NCBI GenBank assembly: GCA_037953745.1
Contig: JBAKBP010001389.1
Span: 1-64,000 of the forward strand
DNA from: Lithodes maja
Taxonomy: Eukaryota; Arthropoda; Malacostraca; Decapoda; Lithodidae
Length of the DNA: 64,000 nt
Reading direction: 5' to 3'
Shown piece by piece: positions 52,031 to 62,160 of the stretch (positions within the stretch are counted from its first letter, which is position 1; each line of letters opens with the position of its first letter). The notes below the pieces were generated by a model. The model was given only the letters and a program-made list of their open reading frames with translations. It did no database searches and was not told the origin of the DNA. The position numbers and the translations under genes were made by a program.

Positions 52031-52039
52031 ACCGTTTGA

Positions 52040-53060
52040 ATGCTGAATGTGTGTGTGTTAGGGGGGGTGTTGTTTATGGTGAGGTGTGGGGTGTTTTTGT
52101 ATTATGCTGTCCAGCTTGTGAGGAGGGTTGCAGTGGATTTGGCTGGGGCTAATTTGAGTCTGTAGTGCACCAGTCATGTAGTGTGTTGAGATAGGGTTGA
52201 AGGAGATGTGTTGTTCTGTCTGGGTCTTGGTTTGTACATATGAGTGTTATGTTGTCTGTGTAGGAAGCTATATTTATTTGGGGTGCGTGGGGTGTGGGTA
52301 TATCATGCATGTATAGATTGAAGAGTGCAGGTGACAGGATGGATCCTTTGCGGGACTCCGTTTGTGAAGTTTCTGCTGTTAGATGACTGACCGGCAAATT
52401 ATATATGTGCATATCTACCTGCTAGGTAGTTGGCCTGCCACCTTTTTGTATTGTGCATGTTTGTGTTGTAGATTTTGTTTATTAGGTTGTGGCGGGGGAT
52501 AGCATCGAAGGCTTCACTAATGTTGAGTATGGCAAGTAGTGATCTGTGTGGTGGTCTGGCTGAGTTGATCCCGTCAAAACTCTTTGTGTAAGGTCTGTAA
52601 GAAGAGTGTTTGTGGAGCGTAGTGGCCTGAAGCCATGTTGTGTTGGAGCTTGGGGTATAGTGTGTGTGGTCAGTTGTAGTATGAGGCGTTCTGAGACTTT
52701 GGAGGGGGTGCAAAGGAGTGTGAGGAGGGTAGCGTGGGGTCTTTGTTGGATTTGGGAAATTTAATGATGACACCATGCTTCCAGATGTCTGGTATTGTGT
52801 TGTGTGAATAACTGTAGTTTGATATATTGGTAAGTGCTTGTATGCCTTGTGGTCCTAGGTGTCTGAGGTTTATGTTGCCTGGACCACAGGTGGGTGAGTG
52901 CTTGATATTGTTGATGATATGCTTTGTCTGGTTGTTGGTGAAAGGTGTATAGTCAGGGTTTGTGAGGAATTGTCTCTTACGTCGGATGACACGTCGGTCG
53001 TCTTGATGGGGGTTTAGGTGGCTGACATGAGAGAAGTGCTTAATGAAAGTGTTAGCTTAT
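52040..53060 (-). pseudogene. Jk-1 reverse transcriptase, decayed
   Basis: Several broken frames together carry HGVIIKFPKSNKDPTLPSS, QHGFRPLRSTNTLL, LAILNISEAFDAIPRHNLIN, GSILSPALFNLYMHDIP and SYTDNIT at the YADD position. The catalytic box reads YTDN, so the second catalytic Asp is lost, in addition to frameshifts and stops. Jockey/I-type organisation. Confidence 0.7.
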
Positions 53061-53187
53061 TTATATAAAGGAATAGTCTGTTGTTGTGATTGTGGCATGG
53101 GATTGTGTTGTGTTGCTGACTTGCTGTTGGAAAGTGTGATGCTTTTTAATGTTTTGTAGAGTTTTGGGGGTCTGTTTTGTGATCAAG

Positions 53188-53577
53188 TTGTTGTTGTTGC
53201 TGTTCCCCAGGCTGTCTGGCCGAGCAGCCCCAAGGTTCCGAGCAAGGCCAAGGCCACAATCGAGCGCCCCCACAAAACCCTACCTGCTTACCACTAATAA
53301 AGCCCAGGTGACCAAAGCCACTCGAAGACGGGGAGCGGAGGAGGGTGCGGAATCGCCCGGAAAACCAAAGCCCCACCCAAGGCCCTGTGCCCCTCAGCAA
53401 CTATGAAGGGAAAGTTGAGGGGCAAAGGAAAAATGTGACGCTTTAGGTCAATCCACGGAAGAGATGCCGTCACTTGAGATCTAGAAAATACATAAGTAAA
53501 AGGAACAGTCAGAGTAAGCTATGGGTATGGCAGAGAACGCTCAGCTCTCACTCTGATAGACCAGCCCATCACCAGTG
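53188..53577 (-). mobile_element. (CAA)n-tailed element SN-1, copy 3, with target duplication
   Basis: 5'-truncated copy of 390 bp. TGTGATCAAG is found at 53178-53187 and again at 53578-53587, a perfect 10-bp target-site duplication flanking the element. The (CAA)n tail on the minus strand lies next to the left duplication. This shows that the family moves by target-primed retrotransposition. Confidence 0.85.
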
Positions 53578-53587
53578 TGTGATCAAG

Positions 53588-53700
53588 CGTTTGGAGGTAT
53601 AGGTAGCGCCAGCAAACTTGACAATAATTTTGACCCTTTAACTTCTTATAACTCAATATGAATGAAAGCAATCGGGCTGACGTATCCATCATTTGGGAAG
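53588..53700 (+). mobile_element. MITE S fragment
   Basis: GTAGCGCCAGCAAACTTGAC, AATAATTTTGACCC and CTTCTTATAACTC..ATGAATGAAAGCAATCGG match S1 at 18545-18711 and its flank GGCGCTACCTA. The right half is replaced by the start of Jk-3. Confidence 0.6.
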
Positions 53701-54211
53701 AGTTCGCGCCCCCTTGCCACATGACTCGTTGCCGCCGTTTGGGGGCTTCCGGGCTTGTAGGTGGGGCGGCCAAGGTTCTTGGCCGCTCTCCCTATCACCT
53801 CCAACTAATTTTGTCATGTCCTTTTCTTTCTCCTCCTTTCTAGTTTTCGTTTTTCCCTCTTCCGCTTTCTCCTGGGGCTGCCATCCGAGGCCGGTCTCCC
53901 ACCCTTGAACTTTTGTGGTCCCGTCCCTCCCTTCCCTTCCGGTTAACTTCCCTGTTTGCTTCCTTCCTTTCTCTTTAACTGCTTCGGAGGTTCTAGTTTC
54001 CTTAGGGCTTCGCCTTGGTGTCTCTGATCACTGCTGAGTTGGCAGAGTCCACCTGGCGACAGGTGCTGCCGGCGAGGGCTCGCAAGGCTCGTTGCTGGAG
54101 GATAGGCACTATAGGGTTGCTTTGGGGTTTCTGACTCTCTTCTCTCTTCCCAGTGAGTGTGTCAGGTGACTACGCCGGCCCCGTTCTCCATGGGACAAAG
54201 CTGCAGGACAA

Positions 54212-56632
54212 ATGCCCGGGTTGTACAAGGTCCCTAGCTCAAAGCCGAGACCTGTCCCATCTCAATTGGCCGCATTCTGGGTTTCGTGGCCCTGCGGAGG
54301 TCTTTCTCCCTTTCGTTGCCAGGGGCACCTGGTAACCGCAGTATCTTCTTCCATGCTTTACCCCCTTTTCTTTTGCTATGGTGACGACTTATGCTTTTTT
54401 CCCTGTTCTTCCCTGTTTATGGCTTCTGCTTTAGTGGTTCCGGTGAGTGAGCCCCTTGTGGCATGCAGCCTGCCACTTGGGGGTCTGTTGTCTGGCTGTC
54501 AGTCCGGTTCACCGCGGGAGCACGGTGAGTCGGGGATGGTTTTGGGTGCTCTCGACCGGCCCGCTGAACTATCCCTCGGTCGTCGCTCGTCCCTCTCGTC
54601 CATTACCGTTCCGAATCCTTCTCCTACCCTTCCGTCTTCGTCACGTCTTTCTCCGCCCTCCACTACCCAGGATTTCATCTCCTCTCCTGTAGTTATTTCT
54701 GCGTCTTCCTCTTCTTCCTCTTCTCCCTCTAGTCTTGTCACCCTCGACCCTTTTCTGCCCTCCCTCCCTCGTTCTCTTTCCTCCTCTTCTCCAGTTTCGT
54801 CCTCTTCTCGTCCTCGCTCCTCGGTCCTCCCTATGTCCTCTCTCTTTGCACCTCCTTCCTTTACTAAGTTTTTCTCCATCCCTGCTTCTGCGCCTCTAGC
54901 CGGTGATGACCTCCTCTTCCACCTGCGTCTCCTTCAACAGGTGGGAAAGGACGTCACCTTCCACTCCCGCCATGATGCCTCCCGTCTTGTTACCGTCCAA
55001 AACGAACTTCAGGCTACTGCTATGTCCTCTTTCGTCGATTGTTCTGGCACCCCCATCCCGGCTCAAAAAGATCAACGACTCAACTCCTGTACAGGGACTG
55101 TCCTGATCCCCGCTTCCATCCGTCTCGGGGGTCGTCCTTTCGCGGATTGCGCCGACCTCGTCAAGGACATCGTTGTCGCTCAAGACCACAAGGTGGTTAG
55201 TGTGGTGTGCTACACTATCCCTCCTCGCGACCTTCGCCGCCATCCCGCTAACATTGCCAAGATCTCTTTTGATGGACTTTCCCTTCCTGCCCATGTTATT
55301 GTCGGTGGTACTCGCCTCCCCGTGACTGCGTCTCTTCCCCGTCCACTCCAGTGTCGCAGATGCTGGCGTTTCGGCCACCCGGCTAAGTTCTGCCGTACAG
55401 CCGCTGAGAGCCCACTCTGCCCGCGCTGTGCGCAGTCCGGACATGCAGTTGGCGAATGTCAGTCAACGTCCCAGTTCTGCCTTAATTGCCGCGGGTCTCA
55501 TTCGGCCGACTCTCAGATTTGCCCCGTTCATCTGTTCGAGTCTGAGGTTGCTGTCCTCAAAGCGAGACACGGCCTTACGCTCACCGCAGCCCGCCAAGAG
55601 GCTCGTCGCTTGGGCTTCACCCCTCAGTCATTTTCCAAGACTCTGTCTCCTCCCTCCTCTTCTTTGCCTCCCTCTACCACGCCCCCCCCTTTTTCTGGTT
55701 CCTCGGTTCCTTCCACCGCCTCCGCTCCCTCCGTCCCCCCGGTCGCACCAGTTTCGTCATCTGCCTCCCTTCCTTCTACCGGTGCTTCTCCTGGATTTTC
55801 TCCTTCCTCCTCTTCAGTCTCCTCCGTTCGTCCTTCCGTCTCTTCCTTTTCTGTCCCTTTGTCTAACACTTTCTCTGTTCTCAGTCCTTCTCCTACTTCT
55901 GCCCCTTCCTCTTGCTCTCTTCCTTGTTCCTCCTCTTCTAGTCTCCCTCCACGCTCTCACCGTTCCAAGCCTCCCCCCCGTTCTCCGTCATCTTCCTCTT
56001 CTAGTCGCCCCAAATCTCCTACTCGCTCTAAACTTCCCTTCTCCTCTACCAAACGGGCTCCTGTGCTCCGTTCTTCCTCGCCCGCTTCCTCTTTTAAACG
56101 TAAGGGTGGTCTCCGTGATGTGCGGTGCTCAAGTCCCTGCGAGAAGAAGAAGAAGTCGCCTCCTTCTCCTTCTGTTTCCCTTTCTCCTCTCTCCGTCCAG
56201 TCTCCTCCTCCTCCCGTCCCTGCATCCCTAGATTTCTCCTTCGAAACCCTACCTCAGATTGACGAATTTATCCGTTCTTCCCACCCACCACCTTCTACTG
56301 TTCACGCCGAAGTTCATCCTACCCCCTCTTCTCTCCCCCCTACCCCTCTCCCGCCTTCCCCTCTCCCGCCTTCCCCTGCCCCGTCCTCTTCCTCCACTCC
56401 CCCTTCTGGCCTTCCTCCGGGCCCCCCTCCTCTTCCTCCTCCTGACCCTCCCCCTCTTCCTTCTCCTGCCCTTACCCCCTCCTTCTCTTCCCACCCGCCG
56501 TCCGTCCTTCCTCCCTCTTCCGGCCCTCCTCCTTCCTCTCCTCTTTCTCTGTTAGACCTCCCTATGCCCCCCGGTTTCCAGTCTTCCCCTTCAACGTCTT
56601 CTCCAATTCCTGCTCTTATTTCCCATCGTTAG
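54212..56632 (+). CDS. Jk-3 ORF1, Gag-like with three CCHC zinc knuckles
   Basis: 806 codons from ATG 54212. A later in-frame ATG at 54419 (MASALVVPVSEP) may be the true start. Residues about 381-440 contain three zinc knuckles in a row (CRRCWRFGHPAKFC, CPRCAQSGHAVGEC and CLNCRGSHSADSQIC), the nucleic-acid-binding signature of Jockey-group ORF1. The central region before them (about 230-380) resembles the PRE/RRM-like part of these proteins. The C-terminal half is extremely Ser/Pro-rich. No internal stop. Separated from ORF2 by about 120 bp. Confidence 0.8.
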   Translation: MPGLYKVPSSKPRPVPSQLAAFWVSWPCGGLSPFRCQGHLVTAVSSSMLYPLFFCYGDDLCFFPCSSLFMASALVVPVSEPLVACSLPLGGLLSGCQSGSPREHGESGMVLGALDRPAELSLGRRSSLSSITVPNPSPTLPSSSRLSPPSTTQDFISSPVVISASSSSSSSPSSLVTLDPFLPSLPRSLSSSSPVSSSSRPRSSVLPMSSLFAPPSFTKFFSIPASAPLAGDDLLFHLRLLQQVGKDVTFHSRHDASRLVTVQNELQATAMSSFVDCSGTPIPAQKDQRLNSCTGTVLIPASIRLGGRPFADCADLVKDIVVAQDHKVVSVVCYTIPPRDLRRHPANIAKISFDGLSLPAHVIVGGTRLPVTASLPRPLQCRRCWRFGHPAKFCRTAAESPLCPRCAQSGHAVGECQSTSQFCLNCRGSHSADSQICPVHLFESEVAVLKARHGLTLTAARQEARRLGFTPQSFSKTLSPPSSSLPPSTTPPPFSGSSVPSTASAPSVPPVAPVSSSASLPSTGASPGFSPSSSSVSSVRPSVSSFSVPLSNTFSVLSPSPTSAPSSCSLPCSSSSSLPPRSHRSKPPPRSPSSSSSSRPKSPTRSKLPFSSTKRAPVLRSSSPASSFKRKGGLRDVRCSSPCEKKKKSPPSPSVSLSPLSVQSPPPPVPASLDFSFETLPQIDEFIRSSHPPPSTVHAEVHPTPSSLPPTPLPPSPLPPSPAPSSSSTPPSGLPPGPPPLPPPDPPPLPSPALTPSFSSHPPSVLPPSSGPPPSSPLSLLDLPMPPGFQSSPSTSSPIPALISHR

Positions 56633-56753
56633 CCTCTCTTGGCTATATTTTCCACCCACGGTGTTACCTGTATTTTGTAAATATGTTGTATATAGTGTAC
56701 GTCTTTTCTTCCCTCTTGTACGCGTCTTCTTTTTAATCTTTTTTGTCTTTATA

Positions 56754-58016
56754 ATGTCCATTTTACAATGGAACATTCGTAGTTTTGCAGCACATTGTGT
56801 TGATCTTCGTTACCTTATCTCTAGGTTTAGCCCACTTGTTATTAGTTTACAAGAATCGCGTTTATCTAATGCCCCCTCCCCAATTCCTTTTTACTCCTAT
56901 ATAAGTTCTCCCCATTCCCAGTATGCTACTTGCCTCCTCGTACATCTTGATGTCCCAGTGTCTCAGTTAACTATCCGTACCTCTCTTAAATGCACGCTTG
57001 CCAGAGTGTTCCTTTCCCGCTGGCTTACAGTAGTTTCCATATACCTTTCCCCCTCGATCCCGCTCGATGTTCCAGAATTAAACAGGATCCTTTCTCAATT
57101 ACCTCCGCCTTTCCTCCTTTTAGGGGATTTTAATTGCAGGCATTCCCTGTGGGGTGACTCTACCGTTAATACGCGGGGTCGTTCCCTTGAGGCTCTGATT
57201 CGTACACACGATTTATTTCTTTTAAACACTGGTTCCTCTACGCATTTTGATAGCGGCACCCGTACCTTCTCATGTATTGACTTGTCTCTGTGTTCCCCTA
57301 CACTATCCTTGGATTTTACTTGGAAGGTCTTTAATGATTACTGTGCGACTGACCACTTCCCGATTGTCCTCTCCCCTACGTCTTACTCCCCAGTGCCACG
57401 CCCCTCCCCGTTGGTGTTTCGATCGTGCCGACTGGACATCTTTCGCTGATCTCGCCGTTCCGTCTAATCCGACCCCTGCTTTCCCGGACCCTGATGCCAT
57501 GCTTACCAGTTTCCTGATGTTTGTGCTCCATGCTGCCTATACTTGTATTCCACGCACCACTCGGAGTATGTCTTCTAAGTGTGTACCGTGGTGGACTGCT
57601 CAGTGCACTTCGGCTTTACGCAATAAAAGAGCCAAGTGGAAGAGTTTCCGTCGGAAAAAAGGCTCTCCATATGAGCGGGATGCGTATACTCTTTTCAAAC
57701 AGGCTAATGCCGTCTTCCGTCGTACAATCCGCTCTGCTAAAAAATCTAGCTGGATGTCGTATGCCTCTACTATCAACGCAGATACACCTGTTCCGCAAGT
57801 CTGGGCTCGCGTCAGGAAGATTGCAGGGAAACATGCGCCTACGCCGGCCCCTGTCCTCCATACCAACACTGGCATTGTGGGCGATCCGTCTCTGGTGGCC
57901 AATATGTTGGGACAACATTTCAGTGATGTTAGCACTGGCTCCCATCTCCCGCCCTCCTTCCAGATGCATAAACGCGTTCTGAACTTAGGCGACTTGACTT
58001 CGCCTACTTTAGGTTA
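56754..58016 (+). pseudogene. Jk-3 ORF2, endonuclease and linker only, frameshifted
   Basis: ATG 56754 begins MSILQWNIRSF, the usual start of the Jockey endonuclease. SLQESRL, VSIYLSP, GDFNCRHSLWGD, FSCIDLSL and ATDHFPI follow. The first frame ends at 57449. The frame shifts within a C-run near 57400-57412, after which the linker continues (WCFDRADWTSFADLA, VPWWTAQCTSALRNKRAKWK) to 58016. It is cut before the reverse transcriptase. Confidence 0.8.
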
Positions 58017-58267
58017 AATTAGGTTAGGTTTGGTTGGCGGCGCACCATGGCGGAAGGCGGACGCAAGTTTGAGGCTCCGGCATATGTTATGGGAATAGTC
58101 AATTAATTCAAGGATATCGAGTGCATACGGGGCTAACAAGAAGAGGAAGGATTTAGTGAAGGTTTGGAGGATATATTGGTGTGGTGGAGGGGTGATATAT
58201 AGTGTAATAAGAGTGTGTAGTGACGGGACAGCGGTAGGGTTGTGAGTTGTTGAGTTTGTAAACAAAC

Positions 58268-59359
58268 ATGGCAGAGGGAATTTCGGGTATGACGGAGGCG
58301 GAAGGAAGGTTACAACGTTTTCGGGGATTTAAGAGCACAGATAAGAAGTTAGAAGAGGTTAGTATTGTTGTGAAGGATTTGGAAAAGTGGATGAGTGATA
58401 CGGAGAAATGGAAGGGGGATATTGGTGAGAAAGTTAAGGCACTGTGTGTAATGTGTGGTGTGATAGATGGGGAAGGGAATAGGACTAGCGAAGGAAGTGA
58501 ATGCAGGCCTTTTCTGGCAGTTAATGAGAGCCTAGAGATAGTATTGAAAAGGGTAGATGAACTGGGAGCAGAGAATATGGCATTGAAGGAGCAGCTGAAG
58601 GAATACGAAGGACGTTTCACGGAAGTAAAGGAGTCGACTGCATGGACGGTGGTAGGTAAACAAAAAGTCAAGGATTTGGAGGATATTATGAAAGAGCAAA
58701 AGGAAGAAATGAATATGACCAAAAAAAGTTTTGAGAGTGCAGTTGTAGGGGTCATGAAGAACAAGGAGAGTGTCGTGAGGGAGGCTATGGACAGGGATAG
58801 GGGTGTAATCTTGTATGGAGATATAGAGACTCATATGAATGATAATGGAGTGAGAAAAGTGAGGGATATGGAGACAGTGAAGGAGGTCTTGAAAGGTGTG
58901 GATGAGGACGAATATGGATGGGAAGGGCAGGTGGAGGAGATCAGTAGGATAGGTAGATATAAAAGGGGAGAGATGAGACATATAAGGGTACAGTTTAAAA
59001 CTAGGGTAGTGGCGGAGACTGTGACAAATTTTAGTTGGAGGCTAAATACAAATGATAAACTGAAACACATAAGACTAAAGAAGGATTTGAGTATAGAACA
59101 AAGGAAAAAAATTAAGGAATTACAAGAAAAGGCTGATGAAAATAATGGAAAGTTGGATGAGGAGGATAAGAGAAATTTTTACTGGAGAGTGAGGGACGGA
59201 AAAGTGAGGAAGTGGTTTATAAGAGTAGAAAGGAGGGGGAGATCAGGGAGGGGAGAGAATGTGATGAGAGTTGTGACGGAGGAGGAGAACGGGGTGGAGG
59301 TGTCACAGGGAGAGACAGGAGACAAAGAGGCAGACCCAGTAGTGCTAACAGGGGAGTAG
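58268..59359 (+). CDS. CRL-1 ORF1, coiled-coil protein
   Basis: 363 residues from ATG 58268 (AACATGG context). Lys/Glu-rich with heptad-like stretches (residues about 20-60, 95-170 and 275-310), which suggests a trimer- or coil-forming RNA chaperone as in other LINE ORF1 proteins. A central part with VILYGDIETHMNDNG and ISRIGRYKRGEMRHIRVQF resembles an RRM-like LINE ORF1 domain. Near the end is FYWRVRDGKVRKW. Uninterrupted. ORF2 overlaps its 3' end. Confidence 0.7.
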   Translation: MAEGISGMTEAEGRLQRFRGFKSTDKKLEEVSIVVKDLEKWMSDTEKWKGDIGEKVKALCVMCGVIDGEGNRTSEGSECRPFLAVNESLEIVLKRVDELGAENMALKEQLKEYEGRFTEVKESTAWTVVGKQKVKDLEDIMKEQKEEMNMTKKSFESAVVGVMKNKESVVREAMDRDRGVILYGDIETHMNDNGVRKVRDMETVKEVLKGVDEDEYGWEGQVEEISRIGRYKRGEMRHIRVQFKTRVVAETVTNFSWRLNTNDKLKHIRLKKDLSIEQRKKIKELQEKADENNGKLDEEDKRNFYWRVRDGKVRKWFIRVERRGRSGRGENVMRVVTEEENGVEVSQGETGDKEADPVVLTGE

Positions 59360-59400
59360 GGTACGGACTGGAGGAGCGGGATGGTGTAATTGCTGAAGGA

Positions 59401-62160
59401 ATGGTAGATGGATTAAGGATTATGTTTAGTAATGTGGATGTGTTTACTCAGGACAAGAAAAGAGAACTGATATGTAGGATGCAGGATGAAGAGGAAAAAC
59501 CTGATGTCATAGCCCTACAGGAAGTAAGACCAAAAAATGTTAGAATTGAAAGGGAACTGGTGGAATATAGTTTGGAGGGTTTTGAGTTATATGAGAGAAA
59601 TGCTATTAGAGCAGAGGTTGGAAGAGGACTGTTTATTTATGTAAGAAAAGAGCTCAAGGTTAATGAGGTGGATATGAGACAGCAGTATTGTGAGTATTTG
59701 TGTATTGAAGTAAAATGTGTAAGAGGATCAATTCTAATTGCCTCTATATATAGAAGCCCAAATAATAGCAGGGGAGAGGATGATAACCTACTGAAAGCAA
59801 TGGAGGAGATAGATAATAGAGAGAACAAATATAAAATTTTGATTGGAGATTTCAATTTGCCAAGGATCAACTGGGCAAATTGTACTACTCCAGCGGGACA
59901 GGGTAGCCTGGAAAATAAGTTTATAGAGAAAGTGAGAGATTGTTTTTTAACGCAACATATTGTAGAGATGACAAGATATAGAGATGGGACGCAGGGGAGT
60001 GTACTTGATTTGATTTTTAGCAATGAAGAGGATATAGTGGAACATGTTAATGTGGATAGCCCTATAGGTCGTAGTGACCATGCCTGTATAAGCTTTAGTT
60101 GTAACATTAAATCGGAGAGGGATAATAGAAGCAATAGAAAAATATATATGTATGATAGAGCAGATTATGAGCTGCTGAGACGGTGTTTGGACATTGACTG
60201 GGGGGAATATTTGAACGGTGAAGACGCGGAAGGAATGTGGAGGAAAATTAGAGTCAAACTGGAGAATGCTGTATCCAAAAGTGTACCAGTAAGGGAATAT
60301 AAGGATAAAACAAAATTGAGGAAAAGAACTAACCCAGAATTGCCAATGAAAAGAAAGCTTTGGATATTGATTAGAAGAAAGAAACGATTGTGGGAAAGAT
60401 TAAAATTGTTAAAAAAGAACAGGGGGTCTAGTATAGAGGCTAAGGAAGTGGATCTGGAACGTAGACAAATAAACAATAAAATAAGGTGGGAAACAAGGAG
60501 GGGGGTGAAGGAGAGGGAGAGAGAGATAGCTAGAAATGTGAAGGATAATCCAAAAATATTCTGGAAGTACATTCAGGAAAAGTTAACAAGAAGAGTAGGG
60601 ATCCCAGAGCTGGTGGGGGGGTTGAATGGTGGGAGTAGAGCGGAGACTGATAAGGAGAAAGCAGAGGTGCTGGGGAAATACTTTGGGGGGGTACTAACAG
60701 TGGAGTCGGAGGATGCAGTGCCTACTATTCCCATCAAACAGGCGCCGGCACTAGAACTAGTAGAGTTTTCCCATGCTAGAATAAGAAGGGCTATAGAAAA
60801 AATGAACAGAAGTAAGTCACCGGGACCGGATGGGATACACCCAAGAATCATAAAGGAAGGAGGGGAGATGTTAGTAGAGCCATTGAAAATGTTATTTGAG
60901 GTATCGTTTAATACAGGACAAATCCCGATGGACTGGAGAGAGGCGAACATAACAGCTATATTTAAGAAGGGAAAGAGAAATGACCCAGGGAATTATAGAC
61001 CAGTCAGTTTGACAAGTGTTGTGTGTAAACTAATGGAAACGGTAATTAGAGAAGGAATAATGGATCATATGAAGTCAAACCAACTTTTCAGTGGGAGACA
61101 GTTCGGATTCTTGCCGGGGAGGTCGACGGTACTACAGCTAATTAAGGTGGTAGATGATTGGATGCAAATTCTAGAAGATGGTGATGTAATAGACGTGGTA
61201 TATTGCGATTTTATGAAGGCCTTCGATAAGGTCCCACATAAAAGGTTAATAGAGAAAGTTAGAAGCTATAATATAGGGGAGAAATGTGTGAAATGGATAG
61301 AAGCCTTCCTGAAAGATCGGAGACAGAGGGTACTGGTGAATGGAATAGGCTCGGGGTGGAGGGAAATTACAAGTGGGGTACCTCAGGGATCTGTGTTGGG
61401 ACCACTGCTGTTCGTTATATTTATCAACGACTTGCCTGAAGTTATAACTAATGGAAGTGAGGTATACCTGTATGCGGATGACACTAAACTGTATAGAAGA
61501 GTGAGGAGTAAGGAAGATATGGGTTTGCTTCAAGGAGATGTGGAGGACATGAAGGGATGGTCTGAGCATTGGTTAATGCCTTTTCATCCAAAAAAATGCA
61601 AGTACATGCGGATTGGGACCAGCAAGATAGACAAGGTAGGATACAGTATGTATGAAGCGATGGAGGAAGTGAGTGCAGAAAAGGATATAGGAGTAGTGAT
61701 AGACAATAAGTTAAATTTCTCAGAACATTTAGCGGAAAAGATAAACAAAGCCAATAGAATTGTAGGGCTGATAAGGAGGACATTTGTGTCACTTGACGAA
61801 GAAATCTTCAGGAATCTATATACAGCGCTGGTTAGGCCGCACCTGGAATATGCAAACCAGGTGTGGGCTCCATATATGGTAAAGGATATAGAAGCAGTGG
61901 AGAAAGTGCAGAGGAGAGCTAGCAAGCTGGTACCAACGTTGAAGAACGCAGGCTATGAGCAGAGGTTGAGGACACTGGGGCTTCCGACACTGGCATATAG
62001 GAGAAAGAGAGGGGATATGATAGAGACTTTTAAGATAGTGTCAGGAAAGTACGATGAGGATGTGTGTGAAGGTATCTTCTTGATGCGGGAGGGAACAAGA
62101 ACGAGAGGACACTCTAAGAAAATTTACAAAGAAAGAAATCATTTTGTGATAGAGTGGTAA
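59401..62160 (+). CDS. CRL-1 ORF2: endonuclease and reverse transcriptase, late frameshift
   Basis: The open frame starts before ORF1 ends (about 59212) without an ATG; the first ATG is 59401. The endonuclease has IALQEVRPK, YRSPNNS, GDFNLPRINW (about residue 148) and GRSDHACIS. The reverse transcriptase has SPGPDGIHP, NYRPVSLTS, YCDFMKAFDKVPH, SGVPQGSVLGP and YADD (about 690). The frame ends at 62160 after HFVIEW. The expected C terminus (NEWNALPQYVVD...) is encoded in the next frame at 62154-62378, so a one-base loss in the T-run near 62141 truncates the protein by about 70 residues. Otherwise intact. Confidence 0.85.
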   Translation: MVDGLRIMFSNVDVFTQDKKRELICRMQDEEEKPDVIALQEVRPKNVRIERELVEYSLEGFELYERNAIRAEVGRGLFIYVRKELKVNEVDMRQQYCEYLCIEVKCVRGSILIASIYRSPNNSRGEDDNLLKAMEEIDNRENKYKILIGDFNLPRINWANCTTPAGQGSLENKFIEKVRDCFLTQHIVEMTRYRDGTQGSVLDLIFSNEEDIVEHVNVDSPIGRSDHACISFSCNIKSERDNRSNRKIYMYDRADYELLRRCLDIDWGEYLNGEDAEGMWRKIRVKLENAVSKSVPVREYKDKTKLRKRTNPELPMKRKLWILIRRKKRLWERLKLLKKNRGSSIEAKEVDLERRQINNKIRWETRRGVKEREREIARNVKDNPKIFWKYIQEKLTRRVGIPELVGGLNGGSRAETDKEKAEVLGKYFGGVLTVESEDAVPTIPIKQAPALELVEFSHARIRRAIEKMNRSKSPGPDGIHPRIIKEGGEMLVEPLKMLFEVSFNTGQIPMDWREANITAIFKKGKRNDPGNYRPVSLTSVVCKLMETVIREGIMDHMKSNQLFSGRQFGFLPGRSTVLQLIKVVDDWMQILEDGDVIDVVYCDFMKAFDKVPHKRLIEKVRSYNIGEKCVKWIEAFLKDRRQRVLVNGIGSGWREITSGVPQGSVLGPLLFVIFINDLPEVITNGSEVYLYADDTKLYRRVRSKEDMGLLQGDVEDMKGWSEHWLMPFHPKKCKYMRIGTSKIDKVGYSMYEAMEEVSAEKDIGVVIDNKLNFSEHLAEKINKANRIVGLIRRTFVSLDEEIFRNLYTALVRPHLEYANQVWAPYMVKDIEAVEKVQRRASKLVPTLKNAGYEQRLRTLGLPTLAYRRKRGDMIETFKIVSGKYDEDVCEGIFLMREGTRTRGHSKKIYKERNHFVIEW

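Larger units (their letters stand above)
48589..53187 (-). mobile_element. Jockey-type LINE Jk-1, copy H1, interrupted twice
   Basis: Minus-strand element in three parts: 48589-49043 (C-terminal Cys/His end and tail GAACGACGACAACAAC), 49617-50042 (post-RT region) and 52031-53187 (reverse transcriptase). RTE-2 Q2 fills the first gap and Jk-2 the second. H2 at 62433-62855 reads across the first gap, confirming the insertion. The 5' end is truncated or lost near the SN-1 copy at 53188. Confidence 0.75.
53700..58016 (+). mobile_element. Jockey-type LINE Jk-3, GC-rich, 3' part missing
   Basis: Plus-strand element with a GC-rich leader (53700-54210), an ORF1 with zinc knuckles and an ORF2 of which only the endonuclease and linker remain. 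It stops at about 58016 where CRL-1 begins. No reverse transcriptase of this family is found in the window. A GC-rich Arg-rich scrap at 62870-62975 could be its 3' end, but this is unproven. Confidence 0.75.

Noticed and set aside
54499..56494. Glu/Arg-rich minus-strand frames opposite Jk-3 ORF1
   Set aside because: Complement of Ser/Pro codon runs in ORF1.
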